Shown: in pieces, positions 45,889 to 59,400 of the stretch
Layout of the letters: every line of letters begins with the position of its first letter
Position numbering within the stretch: position 1 is the first letter of the stretch
Made by a program: the position numbers and the translations under genes
NCBI GenBank assembly: GCA_964036155.1
Contig: OZ038422.1
Location: forward strand, 51,297,201 to 51,361,200
From: Diploscapter coronatus
Taxonomy: Eukaryota > Nematoda > Chromadorea > Rhabditida > Rhabditidae
Reading direction: 5' to 3'
DNA: 64,000 nucleotides
The notes under the pieces: generated by a model
What the model was told of the DNA's origin: nothing
The model's input: only the letters and a program-made list of their open reading frames with translations
Database searches by the model: none

Positions 45889-48800
45889 TCAAGTGAGAGT
45901 TTCGACGACTTCTTTGGCGATGTCTTCAGCCTCGTTTGTCTTGGTGAACTTGATGGCGTATCTCTCCAATTGAGCTTCATCAGGCTCTGCGGGCGCGTCG
46001 CACATCAAATCTTTACCTTCTTTCGATTTTGGAAATGCGATCACCTGAACTTATATCATCATTATAAAAATATTGCATAATAACATTGAGTAATTTTAGC
46101 AGTGGCATGATATTTTGGGAAATATACCGTTTGAATAGAAACTTTGATGAATTCAAATTTGTTAAGCTTATGAAATAAGTGAATTGGATTGAAGAATTTA
46201 GAAAGGCGGAATCTTGATTTCTACTCATCTGATATGGAAATAACTCAAGCTTATATTAAAGTTTTTTTTTTCTAATTCTCCTTATCTTGCCGAGTGATCA
46301 ATGAAGATAATATCAAGTACGATATGATATTTGTTGAGCCTATCAAAAAGTTGCCAAATCAGCTGACCTCTCTAACAGGCACGAGTGGATTGCCGTGTCC
46401 CACGAGCATCGAGATGAATCGGTCGAGGCCGAGTGCGAAGCCGCCGTGCGGAGGCGCACCCGATTCCAGGGCTTGTAGGAGATGCTCCTGGATAAAAACA
46501 TCGATCAATTTCAGGTAAACGATTGTAAATACAGCATGTCTGACTGGGTGAATAGTTTTACGATAAAAAATGTTGAAAAACGAGCATTTGGATTTTTTGT
46601 TGCAATTTTACGACCATGCCAAATAGTATGTAGGGTTAGAAAAGAATAGGGAAAGGTAAGGGAATGTTCTCTCGCTCTGCATAATATTTACTCAGTCGCG
46701 AAAAATCTAAATTGTCAAAAATTCCGTGTATGCACTTTAGTTGGATTCTTTTCTTAAAAAATTGTCTATGAACTATTTACCAGTTGTTCCGTGGGCTCCC
46801 CGAGGATGTCGAGTACGCGTCGTTGCAAATCCGAATTGTGAATTCGAATCGACCCGCCACCGAGTTCCACACCGTTCATCACCAGGTCATAATGTTGACC
46901 TGCAAAATTGATCTTCTTGAAAAGCCCAGAAATTTCCCTGCTAATAAGTTTAGAAAAATTCTAAAGGCGAAGAGCTAACCGGTTATCGAATTCCAGACTG
47001 ATATGTTCGAAGAGTCCAAATAGCTGAGATGTTCGTTGACAGGCGCCGTAAATGGGTGGTGAGTGCTCGCTAATTTTCCGTCTTCTTTCGTGAACAGAGG
47101 GAAATCGACAATCCAATGCGCGGTAACCTAAAAAGGTTCATTTTTTTCGTAAATTATAACTTCAAATAATATTTTTTGCAATTCAAAATGTAAGAGTATT
47201 TATAATTTCTCTTCAAAAATCAGTTAAGAAATATCTTTTCTTCTTCAGAATATGTAAAAAAAAATTCAAAGTAAATCGAAAAAAGATTTTTTCAGAAAGA
47301 TAGAAGAATAACCTCTCTCTTCATCCTTATGCCTTTCGTCTCTGCGACGTAGTTTCTCAGCTGTCCGAGTGTCCAGGTAACGTTTTCTTCATTTCCCCAG
47401 CTGCAAAATTTGGATTATTGTCGAGAATCAAAATCCCAACATCATACCTCAAGGTTACTTTCTAAAGTTCATCAGAGATTTCATTATTTTCTCATTATCA
47501 TGAATTTTAAGATAGTTCTATATCAAGTAGGATAATAAATTCGATATAAAAATGATCAGCTCGTTGAGTAGATAATTTTCAAATATATCCAATTTTTCCA
47601 GTTGATGAACTTTAGAAATGTTTAAATTTCGAAGATTTCATATACCTCAATATTATTGCGTCCTCGGCCGCGATCTCGAATAAGCTCTTGACGTTCGCCG
47701 CGTCCACGCCTTTCATCCAGTTTTTCTTCGTTCCGGCATAGACGGTGAATGGCTGAAATCAACGGTGCATTAATCCTGAGTTGATTTCGAAGATGGTCGC
47801 CAATTAAAACCAGGGAAATGCAATATTGGCACTTCTTTAGAACTACAAAAAACGTTAGACCTACCGCCACGAGACTATGATTTTCGGTGAGTCGTTTCCA
47901 CTCCTTGATGTTCGGTCCGTTCACGCTGTCCGCTGCGCCGCGACAAACCATCAATTTGACGGTGAAATTCGACGAGTTTTCGGCTGCTGGATCTAAGGCT
48001 CGGAGAGGCTCTGGAAAAATGTTAAATTGTGCAAAATTGAGTAAGATAAGGTAATAGTTGAAAGTTTCTCACAAATATTTCATCATTTCTTTACGTTAAT
48101 GGGATGGGCAAAAATAGCTTCTATTGTTTCCTTACCAACTAACAATTCACAGTCCTGGATGTGCCAGTCGAAGCGCATGTCGGGCTTATCGCTCCCATAC
48201 TTTGACATCGCTTCTTTGAAGCTCAGCTTTGGAAAGGGGATTTGCGGGCGAAGGTCCATCTGGATTTTTTTCTAATTCTATTTTTTAAACTTTTCTTACC
48301 AACTCCTCAGGCCAACTGTGGTAAATAAGCTCCTCGACCAATTTCATTACTCCTTCCTGGGTGGTGAACGAGAGCTCGAGGTCGACCTGGACGAGAATTA
48401 TAAGGTATTGAATAATAATAATTTTTTTGAATTGTTGAAAATGTATGGTTTTTATACTTATCTCGGAAAATTTTTAAGTTGAAGTTCGACTTTTAAGCTT
48501 CATCAAATCTGAACTTTAACGTTTTAAATTTAGCTAGCATCTACCTGAGTAAATTCCAGTTGTCTATCGCCTTTGCTCAACTCGTCGCGGTAGCATCGAG
48601 CAATTTGGAAATACCGATCAATCCCACCGACCATCAGCAATTGCTTGAATTGTTGGGGGCTTTGTGGCAGGGAGTAGCATAGACCTTGATTAGGGGGAGG
48701 GGCGGGAACGAGAAATTCTGCTGCGCCACCCGGCGTGCGACGAAACAGGGTTGGGGTTTCGACCTGAAAATCGTAGCAAAATTCAGTCTTTTGGAAAAAT

Positions 48801-49832
48801 GAATTTTAATCAAACAAACTAAGATTAAAACTTACATCGACAAATTTCCTTTGTTCTACGAGAAACTTGCGCATCGAGTGAACGACTTGAGACCGAAGTC
48901 GGAGGGCTCTAAATTAGGGAAAAACATCAAAACGAATATTCAATCTTATTTTGTTTGCGAGGAAAAGGATCCCTTACCTTTGCATGTAATCACTTCGGAG
49001 ATCGACGTATCGATACTTCATTCGGGTCTGATTCGAGGCGTTCAGGTTCGGTCGCATTGGCAGTTTGATAGCCTTGTTCAAAATTCGGAGCTTGTCGATT
49101 TCGATCTGAAACTTATCGAGTCTATTTTTTGCCAAATTTCAAGAAATGCATATTTCTGACAGAAATATGTCATGAAAAACTTCATAGAAAGACAAAAATA
49201 TCGTAGAAGAGTGTCAAATAGAAAAAAAATGAAATAAAAATCCTTAAGAACTCGAAGAGAAACCTCAATTTCTCCAGTCTCCATTTGCGAGTTGGCGTCT
49301 TTGCCTCTATCCATCACTTGGCCTTCGACCTCGAGAACAGTTTCATAGGGCAGGTCTTTGATGGAAGACTCGCCAAATTGGAAATCGTCCGGTACACGGG
49401 CCTGCAAACCTTTTAATTTTATCGTAGCGTTGAAGTAAATATAACAATTGTCTTTCAAGCAACGGATTTAAAATTAGCTTTATTTGAAAATTGATTTTAT
49501 TCGTACCTGAACAATCCCGTAAGCGTCTCTTAAAACGATAAATCTGTCCATTCTGCGTCTCGCCAACCAACCGACAACTTTGACGCGTTCACCTGGAAAC
49601 TAATTTCTGAGTATAACTTGGATTTGCCGTATAACACGATAATAAAAAGTATTTTTTAATTATGTAGAAAAATGAGAATGAATCATTTTTTTAGTTTGAA
49701 CCGAGTTTTTCTTATTAACTGACCGACATTTTTCTTGCGCAACTCGCCGCAAGTGTGTGTCCGCGTCGTGTAGGTCGATACTCCGCTGGAAAATCGTCGA
49801 CTCAACTCAAACGAACAGAAAACCCGACGCAT
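45889..49832 (-). CDS. DARS2: Mitochondrial aspartyl-tRNA synthetase
   Basis: Charges mitochondrial tRNA-Asp. All exons on the minus strand join in phase from [16 protein letters not shown] (49832; a basic, Ser-rich mitochondrial presequence) to EVVETLT at 45891. The N-terminal OB-fold anticodon-binding domain has [20 protein letters not shown]. Class II catalytic core: motif 1 region [20 protein letters not shown], motif 2 [10 protein letters not shown] and motif 3 [10 protein letters not shown]. Bacterial-type features are the inserted domain and [13 protein letters not shown] [13 protein letters not shown]. The C-terminal [18 protein letters not shown] matches human DARS2, which separates it from the cytosolic enzyme. 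The start codon directly follows TTTTTTCGGTAG, a possible trans-splice site. Complete, with no missing motif seen. Confidence 0.95.
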
Positions 49833-50385
49833 CTACCGAAAAAAGTTAATAAAAATTCGATAAAGTACATTGTGAAACCATAGCTCAAATATATTTAACG
49901 CGTTTTCCCACTAAAAATAATGTCAATGATACAATTACGGTGCAAAACCGTGACATAATTATTGATAGAATATGTAAAAAAAATCGCTTTATTGAATTCT
50001 CGAAGAAACGACCCGCAATAAAGATAATGTAATTTTTACAAACGAAAAACCTATATCACAACAATTTTAACCCAATTAAACCCCTGAGAATAAAACATCT
50101 ATCTAACTTAAAAGAAAAATACGATAAAGCTATCACCGTTTTAGCATTGCTTCGGCAAATTAACTAAGAAAATGACCGATTCTGGGATTTTAATGAATAA
50201 ATTTTCAGGGCAAGTCCTACAATGACTAAAATCGAGATTTCTCAAAGATAAAAAGAAAAACATTTAAACTGAAGTAACAATACAAAAAGATATCTTTCTT
50301 CCTAAAATTCAAATATTTTCTTTTAAAAATGAAAATATTGCTTCAGGTTGTACGAATTTGTAAAACTTCCTTGAGCTTTCAATAT
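49833..50385. other. Intergenic upstream of DARS2
   Basis: AT-rich, no gene or repeat recognised. Should contain the DARS2 promoter unless it is transcribed with EDEM2. Confidence 0.4.
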
Positions 50386-52566
50386 TAAAACAGATTCTCT
50401 GTAATATTCGACGATCCCAAGCAAGAGGTCGGACCAGAGACTTAAAATGCGTTTTGAAGGGGCATTTGAGTGTTTTCTATCTATATTCGACCTGAGAATT
50501 ATAATTCTGGGCCTTTTTCCGACATTTCCAACTTCGAGTTCGGGTACCAGGGTCCGGGGGTCAAATTTCAAAAGTCATTCTTATATCCCAAATTGTATAT
50601 CATATTGTTCAGTTCGAGGAGCTGAGTCGATTGGTGCAAACATTTTTCAGATCTGACCTTCCTATCACAAGTTACGACTAAAAGCAGTACAAAAGTGTCA
50701 AAAAGCATGGATCGTCGGGGAAAAGTAGAAATTTACATACAGTGCCGTCGGTATTACCTCCTAATATTTTCACCGAACAAAGTACATGTCCTACTCATGC
50801 TAATTCAATAATTATTTCGAAAAAATAGCGGCGGCACTTGATCGAAAAATTGGCCCGAAGTCAAACTTGAAAATTTCGAGTTTTTAATTTTTTGAGTTAC
50901 GCCCCCAAATCATATATCATTCGATAGAGCTCATCAAACTGAACAACTTTTGTGAAGACACCTCGGGAAAATTTTCATCCCTGAGGGCTCCAGACAAGAA
51001 AAACCGAAAATCGTACTTTACATTCGGGAATTTTTATCTCGAAAATTTTCGCAAGTAGGTGAGGTCAAATTTAGTGCTATAATGAAGCTTAGAGCTCGTA
51101 GAATATTCTAGAATGTTTGGGGTCATTTGGAGAAATTTCGGGTATCAGACTTGGCAGGGCCGGACGGGTACCGGTTGGAACTTGGAATTTCTCGGAAACC
51201 TATCCATGTTGTATATCATTCGAAAGCCAATAAAAAACTAACTATAATACCGAAAACCGCTTGAAAAACGGATTGATGCATCGAGATTTATGATCAAAAA
51301 CGTTACCAAGTTTACTCTTCAATTTGACCGATACTTCATTTCCTCATAAAAATCGATACACTGGATTATTTTTCAAGCGGTTTTCAGCATTACACTCAGT
51401 TTTTCATTGGCTTTTGAATGGTATACAACATTATAGGTCTTTCTATCAAATGGTAACTCACCTCTTAGGGGTCGTGGCTCATATGGGTCAAATTAACATT
51501 TTAACAAAGACCCATCATGTGATATACCAAATGAAAACCCTTATTGAACTGAATAATATTCTGAAAGCCATTTGGAAAACAGATTAGTTCATCGCCTTTT
51601 ATGGCCATTTGAAGTAACCCCATTTTTGGTCTTTTTCAGCAGGTGATTATGACCAATTATAATGATGGTATAATGAAACCACTTGCTGAAATTGATAGAA
51701 ATGGGCTCGAATATCACTCTCCAGTCGATTTCGAGTCGATTGATACCTATTTTGATATAGTATCACTCGGGTGCCATATGGGTAGTATACCATGGACCCA
51801 TATGATAACATGATAAAATGGTAGAACGGTACCCTAGGAAGCAAAAATGAAGCATTGCCCTTCAACTGCTATATCCCGAAAAGATTTTCCGAATTCGTTT
51901 GATTTTACAAAAGTTATGAATTTTTGAAAATTTTTGTCATTTTCATAGTTAGACCCATTCAAACTGCTATATCACGCATACCATAATAGATAACCATATG
52001 GTGTCTTCACAAAAGTTGCTCAGTTTGATGAGCTCTATCGAATGATATATGATTCGGAGGCCTAACTCAAAATTTCGAAAAGTCGAAATTTTCAAGTTTG
52101 ACTTCGGGCCAATTTTTCGATCAAGTGCCGCCGCTATTTTTTCGAAATAATTACTGAATTAGCATGAGTAGGACATGTACTTTGTTCGGTGAAAATATTA
52201 GGAGGTAATACCGACGGCACTGTATGTAAATTTCCACTTTTCCCCAACTATCCATGCTTTTTGGCACTTTTGCACTGTTTTTAGCCGTAACTTGGGATAG
52301 GAAGATCAGATCTGAAAAATATTGCACCATTCAACTCAGCTCATCGAACTGAACAATCTGATATAGATTTTGGAATATTAGAATGACTTTTGAAATTTGA
52401 CCCCCGGACCCTCGTACCCGAACCTGGACGTGAAAACTCTGGGAAAAAGCCCCAAAATCGTGTTCTCCGGGTCGAGTATAGGCAGAAAACACTCAAATAC
52501 CCCTTCAAAGCACATTTTAAGTTTCTGGTCCGAGCAGTTTCGAGAGTTACGGAGAATCTGTTTTAA
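50386..52566. mobile_element. 2.2 kb foldback (inverted-repeat) element
   Basis: Arms of about 575 bp: 50386-50963 and 51995-52566 are near-perfect inverted copies. Landmarks: AAACAGATTCTCTGTAA at the left end and AGAATCTGTTTTA at the right; TACATACAGTGCCGTCGG inverted as CCGACGGCACTGTATGTA. A smaller inverted pair lies in the spacer (about 51200-51250 against 51365-51425). No transposase frame. Looks like a non-autonomous foldback/MITE-type element between EDEM2 and DARS2. Confidence 0.85.
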
Positions 52567-52716
52567 AAAGTAAAGAAAACTTTATGAAAGGAAATTACTA
52601 AATTACGCGATGACGTGGCCTATATTTTCTCAAATATTCTTTCGTTCACTTGCCTATTTCTTATCCTTCCACATCTCACTTCATCATGTCATTTAGAAAT
52701 TAGCTCGAAAATGAGT

Positions 52717-53432
52717 TTACCTTCCCTTAATTTCGGTGGTGGCATTGATGATGGGATAGAACAGGCCATAGTTGGTTCTCCTGTGATTCACCAATCTGTC
52801 GCCCAGGAATTTCGTTTCAAAGGGCCTGGGCGGTGCGAGCAGAAGTCGGAATGCCAGATGGGAGATGTCGGAAAATTCGAACGAACCTGAAAAAAAACTT
52901 ATTTCTGATTTAAAGATTCTGTATTGCAGATTTTTTAAAAATCTTTTTAGCATTATTTTACGACATTTCTATTTTGTTTAATTTCTGTATTGTAAACTTG
53001 ATTAGTTTGATACAAATTTGTTTTTCTTATTTATAGATTTTATTTTAGAATTACCTGGAGAAAATGTGGGTAGAAAATGGAAAGCTTCTTCGTGAATGGC
53101 ATCGTCCTCAGCTAACTGGGATGTGTCGATTTCTGAAATTAAAAAGTAAACCTTCGACTAGATTATATGTTTAATCGTTTTCCGATTTGACTTTGCCAAT
53201 TCGGTCCAAGTTATCGTAAAGATCAATATGATTTATAGGTGAATTTTTGAAACCCATTAAAATTTGTATATCAAAACACCATTATTTATACATTTAAAAA
53301 AAAATTATAGATCGAATTTTTTCCTTAAAAATTTTAATTTTACCTGGCTTGATATTGAGGTAGTGGTCCTCGATTCTGGGTTCATCTTCTAGGAGACAGG
53401 CTGGGGAGCGGACGAAGGAAATCTAAAAATAT

Positions 53433-53464
<32 letters not shown>

Positions 53465-56400
53465 GATGGAATAATTTCTAATAATATGTTCTCTACCTGT
53501 CTTTTGGGATAAAAGTAATTTTGATGGAGGTAATGTTGCATTATTCGGTACGCAACGCTAAACCCAACTTGATCCAGGAGATGGCAGCAATTCTGAAAAC
53601 TATGTTTACCTAATTTCTTCAAAAACTTAAAAATTCATTGTTTCAGGAAAGTGTCATAGTCATCATAACCGAATAATTGATTTTTACCGTGTTTAGGGTT
53701 AATTACGAGTATCAAATATCGATAGTTTAGGAAAATTACAATCGAGTAAAGTATTTTTAATATGATTTCGTGTTCGTAAAGAAGATAATAATCACCCAAA
53801 TTGTCGCTTAATTGGGTAGCTAATTACCTAATCGTTCAATAGACCTACCTTGCACCTCGCGTAGACCACAGAAATTGCTTCAACAACGCTTCTTTTCACA
53901 ACCACACTCGCTAGCAGTTCTTCATTCATTTGAGCCAGCTTTTCGTAGATTGAAGGCTGAAATATAAATGCTATTTTTATCCTAGGCGTAAATCTAAATA
54001 CTCAATGTAAATGAAATAAAGATAGCCTTTTTACGTTCTTCTAAACAGCTACTTTTCCTTTAATTTAGAGTTAGAATGAAAAATTAGAATAATTTCGAAA
54101 AAAAAAAATACCGTAATCTCCTGGACGATGCTTCCAACGATTTGCTGAACCTGCTCGAAGATTTTCGACGGTTTGCCCTGATCCTGGTGGTCTTTGTCGA
54201 TTTTCGCGGCTTGTTGGAATAGCTTTTCGAACTGAAAGAAAGATCATTTTTCAGAACATTTCATCACAAAAAGCTGCCCCTTTATTTTTAAAAATATTAC
54301 CGGTTCCAATTTCCTTGCTTCATCCACCTTCCTCTCAGTTTCGATTTTGACTTTCTTGGTTTTCCGCTCCTTTGAAGGGTTCAATTTCTTAGGTCTTTTC
54401 CTGTCTCGTTTTCCTGACTTCAGCCCGTTTTTCTTCATGAATTCCACCATTTTCAACTCTTTCTGGCGTTTCAACTCATCGGCTGAAAAAATATGAAAAC
54501 TTCGAAAAAGATTATTTTTCAATAGGGAAAATGAAATATTATAATGAACAACAATTTTCCGTCATAGAACTTGAAACTTGTATTCTCTCAAAAATAAAAA
54601 TTTTCTCACCTTGTTTCTTGAACTCGGGATCGATTTCAAACTCGATGTCCTCTCGACCGAAATCATGTTTTTCGACGAATTTTTTCTCGTCCTCTTTCAA
54701 CTGTTCTTGCAGCTTTTCGTCCTAAAATTATCTATAAGTAGCTTGACAACTTCACTAAATCCTTAGCCTAATAGTTTGATCAAAGGATTTGAAAACATTT
54801 TCAAATTTCGAGATTGTTTAAGAAGTTAGTTTGGAACAAAATTTAAAAATAAGTAATGTTATTATTTTATTTTTTGCAGGAAAAGGTTTCAGGATTTTCT
54901 AAAAAAAAAACTCACCACTTGTAATTTATAGCTTTTCATTTTCGGTCCGAAAATATCGCTGATATCCAAATTATCCTCCCATTTCTTGAGCAAATCATGC
55001 TCCTTTTTGGCCGTCGAGCAGCATCGAATAATTCCCGGATCGACGGGATGGGCCTCAGTGTTGAAAATGTAACCACCGCCTGGGAAATTGACATTTTTAA
55101 AATTTCATATTCTGAAAAATCAGGAAAAGTAAAAAAATATCGTTTTCTAGGGAAAAAGTTTTTTTTTTTTTAACTACTAGCATAAAAGAGAAAATCAAAC
55201 TATAGGGCAACATTAAAATAATTGTAAACTTTGTAGCATATTTTCAAAAGGAAACAATCAATAATACAAGTTTCAAGAAAATATGAAGAAATCTCACTTT
55301 CATAAACGCACTCTCCATGCTTGGTCTCTATGGTTTTGTACTGGCTGCCGTCATTATGGATGAAATTTTCGGGGTCGAAAAGCAAGTACAAGTACTTGGT
55401 CGTTTCCGCCAGAAAGAACGATTCCATTCTGGAAACAAGATATTTTTCTGAATTTTAGAGAAATCTTATTAGAGCAAAGTAATATTTAGAGGTTGTATTA
55501 TGAAAAATTGATGTTTTTGGATTTTTAAAATGTTAAAGAAAATATTGACATTTAACTTTTATACTTTATTATTCTAAAAGTTCTCAAAAATCAAATAGAA
55601 AAAATAAACTTTTTTTAATTATATAGTTTATTTTGAGTAAGTGGATACTGCATACATTTTGCAACTTCGCTCGCTCAGGCCCCGCCCACTTTTTCTTGCC
55701 TTGCGAATTGCGTCATTCCCCCCATTTTCAAACGAGTTTCGCATTTTTTTTTCGAGTTTTCTTGACATTTTCGTAGGGACCGCCAAGCCCCGCCCCTTTC
55801 ACTTGATTCAATATTGTCCATAGTCGATAACCCTTTCGATTATCGCCGATTTCTCTTCTTTTATTTTTGTTTTTAATAATCAATCGATACCTACTATACA
55901 ATTCGATACCACTCTTTCACGTGGTGATATCAATTTATTGATTGAATTCGAAATAAGTCCGCAAATGCGCGTCAAATACATATCAAATTACGACAATGCT
56001 AATATTTCGACTTATGAAAGAGGCACATAAAATTTTTTTCGATGAATCGGTACATCTAGTTGATATGTACAACATATTTAAAAATTAGAAAAATCCTAGG
56101 ACGCGTAACTTTTTCCGAGGCAATAATAGATGCTCGCCTTTGCGATGCTGTATCTTGACAAGGAATCGTTAAAATCGTCTGAAAACTTGACTAAAATAAA
56201 ATTTGGTACTCTCTAATTATGCTATTCAAAAGAAAAAATCGAAATTTTATCAAAAAATATTTTTAAAATTAATTTCAAAATGAGCATTTTTTTGTCTTTA
56301 CTAAATTGGATCACCCTAGTCATATTTTTAAAGGCACATATTTTTTTATTCCATATTTTGATTGGTTGGTCAATTGTCCGTCTTTGGTGAAAAAATCAGA

Positions 56401-59400
56401 AAAATCCTAGGACGCGCGGCTGAGATCCTGATAATCCGCGAAAATATAAAAGAAACCAATGCTGAAATGAAAGAGAGTGCAGAGAAAAAAAAACCCCAAA
56501 GGCAGGAGAAGGAAAGGGGAAACGAGCGGCATAGTGTCTTTTGCAGATAGGCCACGCCCCTTTCCCTTGTCCACGAAAAGGAGCGATTTTTCCGATTTTT
56601 CGCGTTAAATTTTATCAAATTTTTTATCAGTAACGTATTTTTTCGCGGTTTTTTCGGTGGGGATGTTTAGAGGGGCACCTCAGTTCCTGAAAAATGTAGG
56701 AAATGTAATGCCAGAGTGAATTTGGCAAAATGGCTGGCGGTCTCTACATTTTCGCGAAAACTTTATAATTATATCCTGATTATCTCTAATTAACCAATTA
56801 ACTCTGTAGAACGATGTTTCATCGATTTTTGATCGTTTTGAGGCATTTTATCGTCAGAAATAACGTGTTTTTAATTTTTAAAATTTGAAAGCGAAAAGAA
56901 GTTAGTTCATTGTCTCCAACTAACTGAATATTACGCTTAATTAACCAGATAATTGGCCAATTAACTCTCTTTAATGTTTGCTGTTCATTTTTTCGTTTTT
57001 CTAACGATTTTTTCTCTCAACTCGACCCATTTTCATCGAACCAATTGTCGATTCTTCCAAGATGCAGATGTTGTTGTCGTCATCAGGTCATTAGAATTGC
57101 AAGTTAATGGACAAACAAACAGTCGCTTATCAGGTGTTTCATGAAAATGTCAAATTTGCACGAAAAATACGAAATTTCGATCGAAAAATGAACAGCAAAC
57201 ACTAAAGAGAGTTAATTGGTCAATTAGAGAGATAATTAGGATATAATTATAAAGTTTTCGCGAAAATGTCAAGAAAACTCGAAAAAAAAATGCGAAACTC
57301 GTTTGAAAATGGGGGGAATGACGCAATTCGCAGGGCAGGAAAAAGTGGGCGGAGCCTGAGCAAGCGAAGTTGCAAAATGTATGCAGTATCCACTTACTCA
57401 AAATAAACTATAGCTTACTTTTTCAACTTTTCTAAAATTTTTAGGGATAGAATAAAATTTAGTTTAAACAATTATTTCTAAAAAATTCCAACCTATCCTC
57501 CTGCGAATGATCATTGACGTTGTTGACAGTCGCGTAACCACATGGTGTTCTGGCTGAGTGCTCTATAGCCTGAAAAATTAGCAAAAATTTGTTTATTATT
57601 AACAAATATTCTGACAGCAATCTTAAAAACGTTACTTTTGTCACAAAACAATTGCGAAATATATCAAATTTTCCACCTGGAAAAGACATCTTTTTCTTTA
57701 TGAAACTCGTAGCATTCCAAGAATAATGCATTATCATTGCTTTTTTAACTTACATCGACCATTTGTGCCCCTAATTGCAGAAAAATCGGATCTTCCGTAG
57801 CTCGGTACAAATACATCAGACTTTCCGCCATTTCTGGTCGCAATGGGAAAGCAGCTCTTTTATCGATCTGAAATAAAAAAAATAAAAAATGTAAAATTCG
57901 AATTTTAGCAACACATAAAACTGAGAATTTCGAATTTTGTAAATAAAATTTTAGAGCCTTAAAATAACAAGCCTATAAACTATGCAAGAAAATATTTCTC
58001 GTATTATTCTAAATGGCTTGAAGAATTAAAATATTCAAATGTTTTTAGCAAAAAACCATTTAGAAAATAGTAAAAACACATTTCGGAAAAATATCTATCT
58101 TAAAATTTTTTGTAAAAATTCTTTTTACCGTCTCCAAATTCTGGACGTTGAAGAACTCGGGAGGGAAGCCGAACTGTCTGATGACGTGGGAGTACTGCAG
58201 CATGATTCTGGCAGCGTCCTCTACGTCGCCCACCATCGTCTGAAAATGCAACGTCAGAATAATAGGTTTCAGAAAACTTCATCGAATTTTCATTTACTTT
58301 AAAGCAATTATGTAAGATTTTCGAGTTATATAAATATCTACCAAACTATATTTTGTAAGTTTCAACAAATCAAAATGAGAAACTAATCAGCAGAATAAAA
58401 TGATCTGATGTGTGGGATGATTCCCTTAGCCAAAAAGACATTTTAAATCTAGCCAAAAGTCCCGGCCAAAAAGCCTCCAGCGATTGGTAGACAGGCATGG
58501 TTGTAGAGGCCTTGTGCATGTTGACCCAGTAGAACCAATCTTCCTTTCGAACATGAGTGTTGACGGCATGCACGTATTCTGAAATTGTGCTATCATTTAT
58601 CTTTTTACCCCCGACGACGAATATTTTGCCATTAAAATCGTAATTAAAAGAAGTACGCTGCAGCATATTCAAACAGTTCGTAAACCATTACCTATCATTT
58701 GGCGAAAATGTTAAGAAAGTCGACAATATTTCTTTAAAACTGAAGGTCCTTCTTATTTCTCAAATATTACAAATCAAAAACTCACTATTAAACTGCGCCA
58801 TAAGATGAGGCCGTTGGAAAAGATAGGCTCCCTTGACCAGGTACTCGAAGTAGGAGTCGATACCCGCGCCGATACCCGCATCCACCGCTGTCCATTGAGC
58901 TAATTATGATAATTAGCATATTTAATTACCCTATTCATCTCGCTAATTACCTGTGTTGACGTTGATGTGATTCCCGACCAGCCCGATTGGAGATCGTGCA
59001 ACCCAAAGAGCATCCAATGCCCGCAGAGCTAACCTCTCGTACTCGGGATTTCCAGTGAGTCGGGAAAGAGAGCCGAACTCTGAAGAAAAATTGCATTGAC
59101 AAAATCCTGGTAACGTCATTAGATTTCAAAAATTTCCTAAACACAAAGAAGAACATTCAATAACTTGAAGTGGAAATTCGTGACTCGTAGATGATAATTA
59201 GATAGTTTCTAACCAACGATGAAAGTCCCAACCCCAGCCGTGCAAGTGACTGGAGTCTCGCCGCGATGCACACCGTAACGCAGATTCACCGTGCCGAAGG
59301 GCATGCCCGTTTCTGAAATTGTTTCTTTCTTTTAAAAAAAAAAATCAGTCTGTTACTCATTCGATAATCCTAGTTGAAAATCAGACAAATCTCTTAAAGT

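Noticed and set aside
47622..47954. 110-codon minus-strand frame
   Set aside because: Partly true DARS2 exon read through an intron; not a separate gene.
51324..51587. 87-codon frame inside the 50 kb foldback, considered as a transposase
   Set aside because: No transposase motif or catalytic residues; it lies in the spacer with its own inverted repeats.
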